A DNA stretch of 7,715 bases from RGIG5472 sp051867635. GTDB taxonomy: Bacteria > Bacillota > Clostridia > Oscillospirales > Oscillospiraceae. Where the stretch lies: NCBI GenBank assembly GCA_051867635.1, contig JBJDYT010000017.1, forward strand, positions 1 to 7,715, in the 5' to 3' direction. Positions within the stretch are counted from its first letter, which is position 1, and the number at the start of each line of letters is the position of its first letter. The translations under genes and the position numbers were made by a program. Below are positions 1 to 6,342 of this stretch, in pieces. The notes beneath the pieces are model-generated. The model had not been told where the DNA came from, searched no databases, and worked only from the letters and a program-made list of their open reading frames with translations.

Positions 1-386
1 GCCTGCTCGCCGGTGTCCGGCTGGGAGATGAGCATCTCCTCGATGTTCACGCCCAGCGCCCGAGCGTAGGCCGGCTCCAGCGCGTGCTCCGCGTCCACGA
101 AGGCCACCTCGCCCCCGCGCTTCTGGGCCTGCGCCAGGATATGCAGCGCCAGCGTGGTCTTGCCGGAGGACTCCGGCCCGTAGATCTCCACGATGCGGCC
201 CTTGGGCACGCCGCCGATGCCCAGCGCCAGGTCCAGCGACAGCGAGCCTGTGGGGATGGCGTCCACGTTGACCTCCATCCCGTCGCCCAGGCGCATGATG
301 GAGCCCTTGCCGTAGGCCTTCTCGATCTGCTGCATGGCGGCCTCGATGGCTTTCTTCTTGTCGGCGCTGCTGATTTCCTTTGCCAT
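1..386 (-). CDS. recA: RecA recombinase, N-terminal part (runs off the left edge)
   Basis: RecA is the ATP-dependent DNA strand-exchange protein of homologous recombination and the co-protease that triggers LexA cleavage in the SOS response. The visible 128 codons give the typical N-terminal helix (MAKEISSADKKKAIEAAM), the linker with KGSIMRLGD at about residues 27-35, the Walker A loop GPESSGKT at 70-77, and the FVDAEHALEP segment at 96-105, whose glutamate (E100) matches the catalytic glutamate of the family. The C-terminal two thirds lie outside the window. The ATG at 384-386 is preceded by AGGAGG at 395-400 with 8 bases between, so the start is firm. It lies 91 bases downstream of prmC, with its own candidate promoter and a hairpin in between. 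I saw no Bacillus-type LexA operator (CGAAC-N4-GTTCG) upstream. Identification is near certain from the motifs. Confidence 0.97.
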   Translation of the reverse strand, partial: MAKEISSADKKKAIEAAMQQIEKAYGKGSIMRLGDGMEVNVDAIPTGSLSLDLALGIGGVPKGRIVEIYGPESSGKTTLALHILAQAQKRGGEVAFVDAEHALEPAYARALGVNIEEMLISQPDTGEQ

Positions 387-405
387 AGCCTCTTCCTCCT
401 GTCCG

Positions 406-423
406 CGCGGCGATTACGCCGCG
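406..423 (-). promoter_or_regulatory. GC-rich hairpin just upstream of the recA ribosome binding site
   Basis: On the minus strand CGCGGCG-TAAT-CGCCGCG forms a perfect 7-bp stem with a 4-base loop. It ends 5 bases before the AGGAGG of recA (395-400). There is no T-run after it, so it does not look like a terminator. In the mRNA leader it could affect ribosome access or mRNA stability. The structure is read directly; any function is inference. Confidence 0.45.
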
Positions 424-438
424 GATTCTTTTTATCGA

Positions 439-470
439 ATTATACGAAATGTATACCGTTTTCCGGGCAA
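439..470 (-). promoter_or_regulatory. Candidate recA promoter
   Basis: A perfect -10 box TATAAT (439-444, minus strand) lies about 50 bases before the recA start, in an AT-rich patch that stands out from the GC-rich genes on either side. The best -35 is only TTGCCC (465-470), with a 20-base spacer, which is too long for a strong sigma-A promoter. There is no TG extension. It begins just after the prmC stop codon, so recA can probably be transcribed apart from prmC. Confidence 0.45.
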
Positions 471-477
471 AAGCGGC

Positions 478-1347
478 TCAGTCCAGCGAATCGCAGACCG
501 TTCCGTAGACCACCCGGGAGATGTTGCCCGTGTCCTTGACGATCTGCAGATCCCCGAAGCCGGCGCGGCGCATGATGCGCAGCACCTCCTCCGCCTGGCC
601 GATCCCCACCTCAAAATAGAGCCGGCCGCGCTTCGCCAGGGCGGCGCGCCACTTCTCCGACACGGCGCGGTAAAAGACCAGCCCGTCCTCGCCCCCGTCC
701 AGGGCCAGGTGGGGCTCATAGTCCCGCACGGAGGCGTCCAGCCCCGGGATGTCGGCGGAGGGGATATAGGGGGGATTGCAGACGATGCAGTCGAACTCCC
801 CCAGGCTCCGCTCCGGCTTCTCCAGCGCGTCCGCCAGCAGCGGCACCACCCGGCCGGAAAGGCCGCTGCGGCGGATGTTCTGCCGGCAGACCCGCAGCGC
901 CCCGGCGGAGAGCTCCCCCAGCGTCACGTGGGCGTTTTCGCAGCGCCTGGCGATGGCGAGGCCCACGCAGCCGCTGCCGGCGCAGAGGTCCAGCACCCGG
1001 CAGGGACCAAGGCCCTTCACATAGTCCATGGCCTCCCCCGCCAGCACCTCCGTGTCCACCCGGGGGATCAGCACCTCCTCGGAGATATCGAGGGGCAGGC
1101 CGTAAAACTCCCACTCCCCGATGAGGTAGGCCACCGGCTCCCCCGCGAGGTGCCGCGCCTTCAGTTCGGCCACCTCCCGCACCACGTTCTCCGGCGCGTA
1201 AAGGCGGCCGTCCCGCACCAGCTCCTCCGCGGTCTTCCCCGCGGCGAAGCAGACCAGCTCCCTCGCCTCCAGCGTGGCGGCGGAGACGCCGGCGCGGCGC
1301 AGCTCCTGCCGCAGGTCCAGATACAGGTCGTTATAGGTCACCGCCAT
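478..1347 (-). CDS. prmC: Peptide chain release factor N5-glutamine methyltransferase PrmC
   Basis: PrmC (HemK) uses S-adenosylmethionine to methylate the glutamine of the GGQ motif in release factors RF1 and RF2, a cytosolic step that makes termination efficient. At 289 residues it has the usual family length. An N-terminal helical substrate-binding domain (about 1-75) is followed by the linker GEPVAYLIGEWEFYG (69-83) and LIPRVDTE (93-100). The Rossmann methyltransferase fold comes next, with SAM motif VLDLCAGSGCVGLAIA (118-133) and the hallmark NPPY at 191-194, which holds the target glutamine. Start ATG is at 1345-1347, 3 bases after the DUF1385 stop. The nearest purine-rich stretch (GGAAGGA) is about 13 bases upstream, so translation is probably coupled to DUF1385. 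In many Clostridia prfA (RF1) follows prmC; here recA does. The acidic residue after strand 2 is E145 rather than the commoner Asp. Confidence 0.95.
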   Translation of the reverse strand: MAVTYNDLYLDLRQELRRAGVSAATLEARELVCFAAGKTAEELVRDGRLYAPENVVREVAELKARHLAGEPVAYLIGEWEFYGLPLDISEEVLIPRVDTEVLAGEAMDYVKGLGPCRVLDLCAGSGCVGLAIARRCENAHVTLGELSAGALRVCRQNIRRSGLSGRVVPLLADALEKPERSLGEFDCIVCNPPYIPSADIPGLDASVRDYEPHLALDGGEDGLVFYRAVSEKWRAALAKRGRLYFEVGIGQAEEVLRIMRRAGFGDLQIVKDTGNISRVVYGTVCDSLD

Positions 1348-1350
1348 GGC

Positions 1351-2310
1351 TCACCACGCGTCCTTCCCTTTTTCCTCCGGGATCACCGGCAGCATGGAGG
1401 CGATGGCCACCTCCAGCATCTCCAGGTCCGGCTCGTTGGTGGTGAAGTTCTGCAGCCACATGCCGGGCTTGGAGAGCAGGCGGGTCACGGCGTTGTCGTG
1501 CCGGCCCACATAGCGGTTGAATTCATAGGTCACGCCCACGATAAAGGGCAGCAGCAGCAGATGCAGGCCCATGCGCACCCACATGTTGCGCCACTCCACA
1601 TAGGAGAACACCACGCTGGAGACCAGGATGGACACCACGATGACCACGAAGAGGAAGCTGGTGCCGCAGCGGGGATGGTGCTTGGGCATCTGCGCGGCGT
1701 TCTCCGGCGTCAGCGGCAGGCCCCGCTCGTAGCAGAAAATGGTCTTATGCTCCGCCCCGTGATAGGCGAAGACCCGCTTGATGTCCTTCTGCTTGGAGCA
1801 GAGGATGAGATACGCCAGGAAAATGAGGATGCGCACCGCGCCCTCGATCAGGTTATGTACCGCGGCGCTGCTGATATAGGGGTCCGCCAGGCCCGCCAGG
1901 AAGGTGGGCAGCAGGAAGAACAGCCCCACCGTCAGCAGCACGCTCAGCAGCACGGAGAAGCTCACCACGGCCTTCTCCAGCTTTTCGCTGCCGAGCTTTT
2001 TCTCCAGCCATTTTTCGAAAGCGGAGGGCTCCCCCTCCTCCTCCGGGAAGAAGTCCGCGGAGTACATCAGGGCCTTCACCCCCTGGACGAGGGAGCTGAG
2101 GAAGTTCACCGCGCCGCGGATCAGCGGCCAGCCCAGAATGGGATAGCGGTCCTTGATCAGCCGCAGCTCCTCCACCTTCACCACGATCTCGCCCTGCTGG
2201 TTGCGCACGGCGATGGCCTGCTTTTCCGGGCCGCGCATCAGCACGCCCTCGATGAGGGCCTGTCCGCCGATGCTGGTGCGGAATGCGCAGGATTGCTTGT
2301 TTTCTGCCAT
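1351..2310 (-). CDS. DUF1385 (YqhQ-like) multi-pass membrane protein
   Basis: The 319-residue protein belongs to the DUF1385 family, widespread in Firmicutes, for which I know no established function. Family signatures seen: IGGQALIEGVLMRGP near the N-terminus (14-28), YHGAEHKTIFCYE (183-195), HPRCGTSF (212-219), YEFNR (262-266) and TTNEPD (290-295). Hydrophobic stretches at about 115-140, 157-172, 218-237 and 247-262 look like membrane segments. The conserved His, Glu and Cys residues (H184, E187, H188, H212, C215) could bind a metal; that is inference. The open frame extends further upstream, but I chose the ATG at 2308-2310 because AAAGGA lies 7 bases before it and the product then begins as expected (MAENKQSCAFRTSIGGQ). 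It has its own promoter and forms a unit with prmC (3-base gap), a pairing familiar in Clostridia. Confidence 0.9.
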   Translation of the reverse strand: MAENKQSCAFRTSIGGQALIEGVLMRGPEKQAIAVRNQQGEIVVKVEELRLIKDRYPILGWPLIRGAVNFLSSLVQGVKALMYSADFFPEEEGEPSAFEKWLEKKLGSEKLEKAVVSFSVLLSVLLTVGLFFLLPTFLAGLADPYISSAAVHNLIEGAVRILIFLAYLILCSKQKDIKRVFAYHGAEHKTIFCYERGLPLTPENAAQMPKHHPRCGTSFLFVVIVVSILVSSVVFSYVEWRNMWVRMGLHLLLLPFIVGVTYEFNRYVGRHDNAVTRLLSKPGMWLQNFTTNEPDLEMLEVAIASMLPVIPEEKGKDAW

Positions 2311-2330
2311 GAGTCGTTCCTTTCCCGGCC

Positions 2331-2363
2331 GTGAAAAGGGGCGAAGGGCCCGTTGCCTTTCAC
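2331..2363 (-). promoter_or_regulatory. Stem-loop in the 5' leader of the DUF1385-prmC mRNA
   Basis: On the minus strand an outer stem pairs 2356-2363 (GTGAAAGG) with 2331-2338 (CTTTTCAC side), 8 pairs with one G-U. An inner stem GGGC/GCCC (2348-2351 with 2339-2342) closes a 5-base loop, with a 4-base bulge on one side. The predicted transcription start, about 7 bases after the -10 box, falls at or next to the foot of the outer stem, so the mRNA would begin almost directly with this hairpin. It has no T-run and is not a good terminator. Confidence 0.4.
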
Positions 2364-2369
2364 AGCCAC

Positions 2370-2398
2370 AGTATAGCATGCTTTTTTGGAAAATGCAA
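2370..2398 (-). promoter_or_regulatory. Sigma-A promoter for DUF1385-prmC
   Basis: On the minus strand: -35 TTGCAT (2393-2398), a 17-base spacer, -10 TATACT (2370-2375), and TGC directly before the -10, making an extended -10. It lies in the 106-base gap between the kinase stop and the DUF1385 start, about 60 bases before that start. The gap holds no terminator, so some read-through from the two-component genes is possible. Confidence 0.75.
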
Positions 2399-2416
2399 CA
2401 AAAGTTCGATTTATGC

Positions 2417-3859
2417 TCAGAGCTGTCCCCCGTCCACGGGGAAGCGGAGGGTACAGACGGCGCCGCCGCCCTCGGCGTTGGCGATCTCAAACGCGCCGCC
2501 CTGCAGCCGCATGATCTCGTCGCAGACCGCAAGGCCGATGCCGCTGCCCCGGGCCTTGGAGGAGCCCTTGTAGAATTTCTGCTTCACATAGGGCAGCTCC
2601 GCCTCCGGGATGCCCGGGCCGTAGTCCCGGATGCGGATCACCAGCTCCCCCTCCTCTTTCGCGAAGGAGGCGGCGATGCGGCGGCCGCTGCCGCCGTGCT
2701 TGGCGGCGTTGTCCAGGACGTTGCAGAACACCTGGCGCAGCCGCTCCGGGTCGCCCTCGATGACGGGGCATTCCTCCACGCCGCCGTCGTCGTAGCAAAG
2801 CTCGATGCCGTCCTGGCGGAAGAGGCTGCGGTAGGTGTAGACCGTGTCCTCAAATTCCGCCTGCAGGTCGATGGGCTGCAGGCGCAGGGTGAAGCGGCCG
2901 TCCTGCATCTTGGAAAAGTCCAGCAGCTCCTCCACCATGTTGGTCAGGCGGCTGGTCTCCTTCTGGATGATGCCCAGGCCCCGGCGCAGCTCCTCCGCGT
3001 CGATGCCGTTTTTCGCGTCCTCCTCCATGGTCTCCACCCAGCCGTTGATGGCGGTGAGGGGGGTGCGCAGCTCGTGGGAGACGGAGGAGATGAACTCCTG
3101 CTCCATCTTTTCCGTCTGGCTGATCTTCAGCGACATCTCGTTGACGTTCTGCACCAGCTGGCCCAGCTCGCCCTCATAGCGGTTCTCCACCTGGATGCCG
3201 TAGCTGCCGGCGGCGATGCGCTTGGCGGCCTCCGACACGCTGACCACGGGCTTGACCACGCTGTTGACGAAAAGGAGGCTGGCCACCAGCACCAGTCCCA
3301 TGGCCGCCAGGGCCACCAGCACCGCGGCGCCCATGTCCACCATGACCAGCCGGTTCACCTGCCTGAGGGAGGTCACATAGCGCATGACCCCCACCACGCG
3401 GCCGTTGAAGGTCAGCGGGGCGGAGACGGCGATGATGCTCTCCCCCGTCACAGGGTCGCTGCCCTGAAAGACGCCCGGTTCCCCGTTTTCGCTCTCCAGC
3501 GCGTCGGTGATGTCGCTGGTGCGGGGGGAGGTGCCGGTGGTAATGCCGTAGCTGGAGGCCTGGATGCGGCCGCTGGCGTTGATGAACTGCAGCTCCAGCC
3601 GGTCCTTGTCCTCGTCCGTCTTGGTCAGGTCCGCCGCCACGCGGTAATACTCGCCGTAGCTGCTCACCACGCTGCTGTTCATCCAGTCCGCCGCCGCCTG
3701 GGCCTTCTCCGTCAGGCTGGTGATGATGCTCTGGTAATAATAGTTGACGATGCCGGCGGAAAACAGCGTCAGCGCCATCAGCAGCAGGAAGAAGATGGGC
3801 ATGATGATGCTCACCATCCACCGCTGCCGCAGACTTTCCGCCCCCAGCTTTTTCGGCAC
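2417..3859 (-). CDS. Membrane sensor histidine kinase of a two-component system
   Basis: This 480-residue kinase should sense an envelope or external signal, autophosphorylate on His and pass the phosphate to the regulator encoded just upstream. Order of parts: membrane segment at about 16-40; an extracytoplasmic sensor region (about 41-172, PAS/Cache-like in size, not matched to a named domain); a second membrane segment at about 175-199; a HAMP-like linker (200-252); HisKA domain with SHELRTP (H262 the phospho-acceptor); then HATPase with N box NVLDNAAKH (380-388), G1 DYGPGIP (412-418) and G2 GSGIGLAV (438-445). All catalytic motifs are intact. Start is GTG (3857-3859), supported by AGGAGG 6 bases before it. 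It lies 28 bases after the regulator gene and is surely co-transcribed with it. The G1/G2 layout and domain order resemble the PhoR/VicK type, but the signal is unknown. Confidence 0.93.
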   Translation of the reverse strand: MPKKLGAESLRQRWMVSIIMPIFFLLLMALTLFSAGIVNYYYQSIITSLTEKAQAAADWMNSSVVSSYGEYYRVAADLTKTDEDKDRLELQFINASGRIQASSYGITTGTSPRTSDITDALESENGEPGVFQGSDPVTGESIIAVSAPLTFNGRVVGVMRYVTSLRQVNRLVMVDMGAAVLVALAAMGLVLVASLLFVNSVVKPVVSVSEAAKRIAAGSYGIQVENRYEGELGQLVQNVNEMSLKISQTEKMEQEFISSVSHELRTPLTAINGWVETMEEDAKNGIDAEELRRGLGIIQKETSRLTNMVEELLDFSKMQDGRFTLRLQPIDLQAEFEDTVYTYRSLFRQDGIELCYDDGGVEECPVIEGDPERLRQVFCNVLDNAAKHGGSGRRIAASFAKEEGELVIRIRDYGPGIPEAELPYVKQKFYKGSSKARGSGIGLAVCDEIMRLQGGAFEIANAEGGGAVCTLRFPVDGGQL

Positions 3860-3887
3860 GGCACGCCTCCTTTCTCACGGCAGCCTC

Positions 3888-4574
3888 TCAGCTGCCCCAC
3901 TTATAGCCATAGCCCCAGACCGTGGTGATATAGGCGGGGTTGTTGGGGTTGTCCTCGATCTTCAGCCGCAGGCGCCGGATATTCACGTCCACGATCTTCA
4001 GCTCGCCGAGATAGTCCCGGCCCCACACCACGTCCAGGATCTCCTCCCGGGAGAGGGCCTTCCCCGGATTTTCCATGAACAGCTTCATGATGGAATACTC
4101 CACCTGGGTCAGCTTGATGCGGCCGCCGTTTTTCTCCAGCGTCCGGTTGCGGGTGTTGAGCAAAAAGGGCGGCAGCTGGATCTCGCCGTTGTCCGCCTCC
4201 GCGCCGCCGATGCGGCGGAACAGCGCGTCCACCCGGGCGGTCAGCTCCGCCGGGGAGAAGGGCTTGGTCACATAGTCGTCCGCCCCGGTCATCAGGCCCG
4301 TCACCTTGTCCATCTCCTGGGTGCGGGCAGTGAGCATGATGATGCCGATCTGGGTGTTGGAGGCCCGGATGCGCCGGCAGACCTCGAAGCCGTCGATGCC
4401 GGGCAGCATGATGTCCAGCAGCGCCACCCGGGTGTCCGGGTTCGCCTTCAGCTTTTCCAGCGCCTCCTCCCCGCTCTCCGCCTCCACCACCTCGTAGCCC
4501 GCGCGGCGGAGGTTGATGACGATAAAGCTTCGGATGCTGGACTCATCCTCCAGCACCAATACACGTTTGATCAT
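3888..4574 (-). CDS. OmpR/PhoB-family response regulator
   Basis: A 228-residue DNA-binding transcription regulator, partner of the adjacent kinase. The receiver domain (about 1-120) has the acidic pocket E9/D10/E11, the phospho-acceptor D54 in LLDIMLPGIDGFEV, the switch residues T83 and Y101, and K104 in VTKPFSP. A short linker leads to a winged-helix DNA-binding domain (about 131-228) with the typical KLTQVEYSIMKLF (154-166), the recognition-helix region VDVNIRRLRLKIE (195-207), and the C-terminal hairpin TTVWGYGYKW (217-226). Length and motifs are complete. Start ATG (4572-4574) is chosen because AAAGGA sits about 7 bases upstream and the product begins MIKRVLVLEDE. The open frame reaches further upstream into the lipoprotein gene, but that part has no regulator sequence. 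It lies 19 bases after the lipoprotein stop, so all three genes look like one unit. Confidence 0.95.
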   Translation of the reverse strand: MIKRVLVLEDESSIRSFIVINLRRAGYEVVEAESGEEALEKLKANPDTRVALLDIMLPGIDGFEVCRRIRASNTQIGIIMLTARTQEMDKVTGLMTGADDYVTKPFSPAELTARVDALFRRIGGAEADNGEIQLPPFLLNTRNRTLEKNGGRIKLTQVEYSIMKLFMENPGKALSREEILDVVWGRDYLGELKIVDVNIRRLRLKIEDNPNNPAYITTVWGYGYKWGS

Positions 4575-4593
4575 GGGCACATCCTTTCTCCTC

Positions 4594-5928
4594 TCAGTTC
4601 TCTCCGCTGACCCATTCCGTGACGACGAGGCTGAACAGGGAGCGGACCGTCTCCTCGTCCAGCTCCAGCTCCGCCGGGGCCGTCTCCGGCAGCTCGCCGG
4701 CATAGACCGTGTGCTGCTGGGTGTTGAGGCGGAAGCGGCTGCCGCGGCTGGCGCTCAGCTCCCGGTTTTCGCCGCTGAAGGTGTAGATCCGGAGGAACTC
4801 CGTCCGCTCGCCGCCGTCCACCCAGAAGAACATCACGCTGGTCTCATAGGCGCTCAGGTCCGCGCGGTAGGCCTCCACCCGGCCCCACCACTCCTCCGGC
4901 AGCAGGAGGTACCAGCCGTCCTGCCGGTCGTGGTAGGTCTGCGCCACGGTCTGGGGCAGGCCCGTGTCGTCTACCTGCTTCCACTGCACCACCACGCCGG
5001 CCCCATCCTCCGGCGGGGCCGCCTCCTGCGGGGCGGGCAGCTCCGTCACGCCGTCGTTGTTGATATCCGTGGGGAACAGCTCCCGCCAGGGATAGTTCTC
5101 CGTGGTGTAGCCCGTGGCGGCGTTCATGGTCAGGTTCACCAGGTCCCCATCGTCCTCCCAGCGCAGCACATCCGTCATGGCGGTGCTGCCGTCGGCGGAA
5201 ACGCCCACCACGAACAGGGCGGGGACGCCGCCCTTCAGATAGCCGGAGATCACGCGGCCCCCCGCCAGCTCCGCCACGGTGGAGGAGAGCTGGACAGAGG
5301 AGCGGACCTCCAGCGTACCGCTCTGGGCCGCCTGGTAGTATTCCGCCACGCAGCGCTCCTCAGGCCCGCTGCGCAGCAGCACGATCCCACGCTGCGCCTC
5401 GTTCAGCACATAGCGGGAATAGGTGGTGCTGAGCAGCAGCTCCGGCCTGTCGCCCCGCAGGGCGTAAACTGCCAGCGCCTGGCTCTCGGCGCTGGCCTTC
5501 CAGCCCACCAGCAGCTCCTGGTTGCCGTCGCCGTCCAGGTCCGCATAGGAGATGCTGTAAATGGCAGTACCGCTGCCCTCCAGCACCGCCGCCTGCTGGT
5601 AGCCGCTGCCCCGCATACGGAAAATATAGATCTTCAGCGGCTTTTCCTCCGCGCTCTTGCGCATGAAGATCAGCGCCTCCTCCGTGCCGTCGCCGTCCAG
5701 GTCCACCATCTGCACCGGCTGCAGGTTGCTGCCGGAGAGGGGGGCGGCGTACTCCGCGCCGCTGGCGAGGAAGTCGTTGATCTGCTCCTCCAGGTCCTGG
5801 TACTGCTCCGGCATCTGGGGCAGGGCGTACAGCTCGCTGACCTGGTTTGTGAAGAGGCAGCCCGTGGCCGTGAGCAGGAGCGTCAGGACCATCGCCGCCA
5901 GCGCCAGGCTCCGCGCCGTTTTTCTCAT
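4594..5928 (-). CDS. Lipoprotein with FG-GAP/VCBS-like calcium-loop repeats, linked to a two-component system
   Basis: I do not recognise a named family for this 444-residue protein. It starts with a lipoprotein signal: MRKTAR, a hydrophobic run and a lipobox TATG-C, so Cys24 should be lipidated after cleavage and anchor the mature protein on the outer face of the membrane. Three loops resemble the metal-binding DxDxDG pattern of FG-GAP/EF-hand-like repeats: DLDGDG at 76-81, DLDGDG at 130-135 and DINNDG at 288-293. The first two are followed by EEALIF and QELLVG, the usual beta-strand of such repeats, so a partial beta-propeller is plausible. ATG at 5926-5928 is preferred over an upstream in-frame ATG (5964) because AAGGAGG lies just before it and the signal peptide then starts correctly. 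It is the first gene of the unit with regulator and kinase. A role as accessory sensor is inference. Confidence 0.85.
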   Translation of the reverse strand: MRKTARSLALAAMVLTLLLTATGCLFTNQVSELYALPQMPEQYQDLEEQINDFLASGAEYAAPLSGSNLQPVQMVDLDGDGTEEALIFMRKSAEEKPLKIYIFRMRGSGYQQAAVLEGSGTAIYSISYADLDGDGNQELLVGWKASAESQALAVYALRGDRPELLLSTTYSRYVLNEAQRGIVLLRSGPEERCVAEYYQAAQSGTLEVRSSVQLSSTVAELAGGRVISGYLKGGVPALFVVGVSADGSTAMTDVLRWEDDGDLVNLTMNAATGYTTENYPWRELFPTDINNDGVTELPAPQEAAPPEDGAGVVVQWKQVDDTGLPQTVAQTYHDRQDGWYLLLPEEWWGRVEAYRADLSAYETSVMFFWVDGGERTEFLRIYTFSGENRELSASRGSRFRLNTQQHTVYAGELPETAPAELELDEETVRSLFSLVVTEWVSGEN

Positions 5929-5980
5929 CCGTGACCCCCTCCTTCGTTCTCCGCCGCAGCGCATACTCTGTTATCATAGT

Positions 5981-6009
5981 ATTATAACACGCTCTTTGCG
6001 GTTTGTGTA
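5981..6009 (-). promoter_or_regulatory. Sigma-A promoter for the lipoprotein-regulator-kinase unit
   Basis: On the minus strand: -35 TACACA (6004-6009; 4 of 6 consensus bases), a 17-base spacer, perfect -10 TATAAT (5981-5986), with TGT directly before it (extended -10). The leader to the ATG at 5928 would be about 45 bases. No direct- or inverted-repeat operator obvious enough to call a regulator site was seen. Confidence 0.75.
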
Positions 6010-6050
6010 GACGAAATTCGCGTTTCCCGCCGCCATTTCTCACCATCGCC

Positions 6051-6065
6051 CCGGGCGGCGCCCGG
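6051..6065. repeat. Short GC palindrome between the divergent lipoprotein and tRNA promoters
   Basis: CCGGGC-GGC-GCCCGG is a perfect 6-bp inverted repeat with a 3-base loop. It lies about 40 bases upstream of the lipoprotein -35 box and about 20 upstream of the tRNA -35 box. There is no T-run on either strand, so it is not a terminator. It could be a protein binding site, but in GC-rich DNA a palindrome of this size can occur by chance. Confidence 0.3.
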
Positions 6066-6087
6066 CAAATTTCTCCTTCGCTACCGC

Positions 6088-6116
6088 TTGCATTCCGGCG
6101 CGGCGCATGGTATGCT
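6088..6116 (+). promoter_or_regulatory. Promoter of the tRNA-Leu gene
   Basis: -35 TTGCAT (6088-6093), a 17-base spacer, and -10 TATGCT (6111-6116) with TGG directly before it (extended -10). The expected transcription start is about 6 bases upstream of the mature tRNA 5' end at 6129, giving a very short leader for RNase P to remove. It diverges from the lipoprotein promoter. Confidence 0.7.
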
Positions 6117-6128
6117 TAATAAGCATTC

Positions 6129-6215
6129 GCCGGTGTGTTGGAATTGGTAGACGAGGCGGACTCAAAATCCGTTGGTGGCGACACCGTGTGGGTTCGAGTC
6201 CCACCACCGGCACCA
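6129..6215 (+). tRNA. tRNA-Leu, anticodon CAA
   Basis: An 87-base class II tRNA reading the UUG codon. The acceptor stem GCCGGTG (6129-6135) pairs with CACCGGC (6205-6211), followed by discriminator A and an encoded CCA (6213-6215). The D-loop carries GG. The anticodon loop CTCAAAA (6161-6167) places CAA at 6163-6165. The long variable arm GGTGGCGACACC is typical of leucine tRNAs. The T-arm is GTGGG-TTCGAGT-CCCAC (6188-6204). All stems are fully paired, so the gene should be functional. Everything downstream is AT-richer and carries an insertion sequence. Confidence 0.97.
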
Positions 6216-6224
6216 TAATGAATG

Positions 6225-6263
6225 AGTCCTGCTTTTCGAACAGTTTTATCGAAAAGCAGGACT
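6225..6263. repeat. Perfect 15-bp inverted repeat behind the tRNA
   Basis: AGTCCTGCTTTTCGA (6225-6239) is repeated exactly inverted at 6249-6263, with a 9-base spacer. It lies 9 bases after the tRNA CCA. No T-run follows on either strand, so it is not a textbook terminator, although the real terminator starts 11 bases later. It could protect or shape the tRNA precursor 3' end, be a second terminator, or be a remnant of a mobile element. Confidence 0.7.
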
Positions 6264-6274
6264 TGTCATATCGG

Positions 6275-6307
6275 GAAAGCCTTGTAATGCGGGGCTTTCT
6301 ATTTTTT
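6275..6307 (+). terminator. Rho-independent terminator of tRNA-Leu
   Basis: GAAAGCC (6275-6281) pairs with GGCTTTC (6293-6299) around an 11-base loop and is followed by TATTTTTT (6300-6307). The T-run is on the + strand side only, so it ends the tRNA transcript and does not serve the transposase gene coming from the right. Confidence 0.8.
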
Positions 6308-6342
6308 CATCTTGGGATACCGTTTTTCCAAAACGCACTAAA

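Noticed and set aside
334..2334. A 666-codon open frame on the + strand
   Set aside because: It lies opposite prmC and DUF1385, is rich in His, Ala, Gly and Gln as expected for the antisense of GC-rich codons, and shows no domain; the minus strand genes carry clear family motifs.
2153..5934. Further long + strand open frames (591 and 473 codons, and smaller ones) opposite the two-component and lipoprotein genes
   Set aside because: Same antisense effect of high GC; low-complexity composition, no motif, and no ribosome binding site worth noting.
6051..6065. GC palindrome as a terminator between tRNA and lipoprotein
   Set aside because: Both genes run away from it and no T-run follows on either strand.
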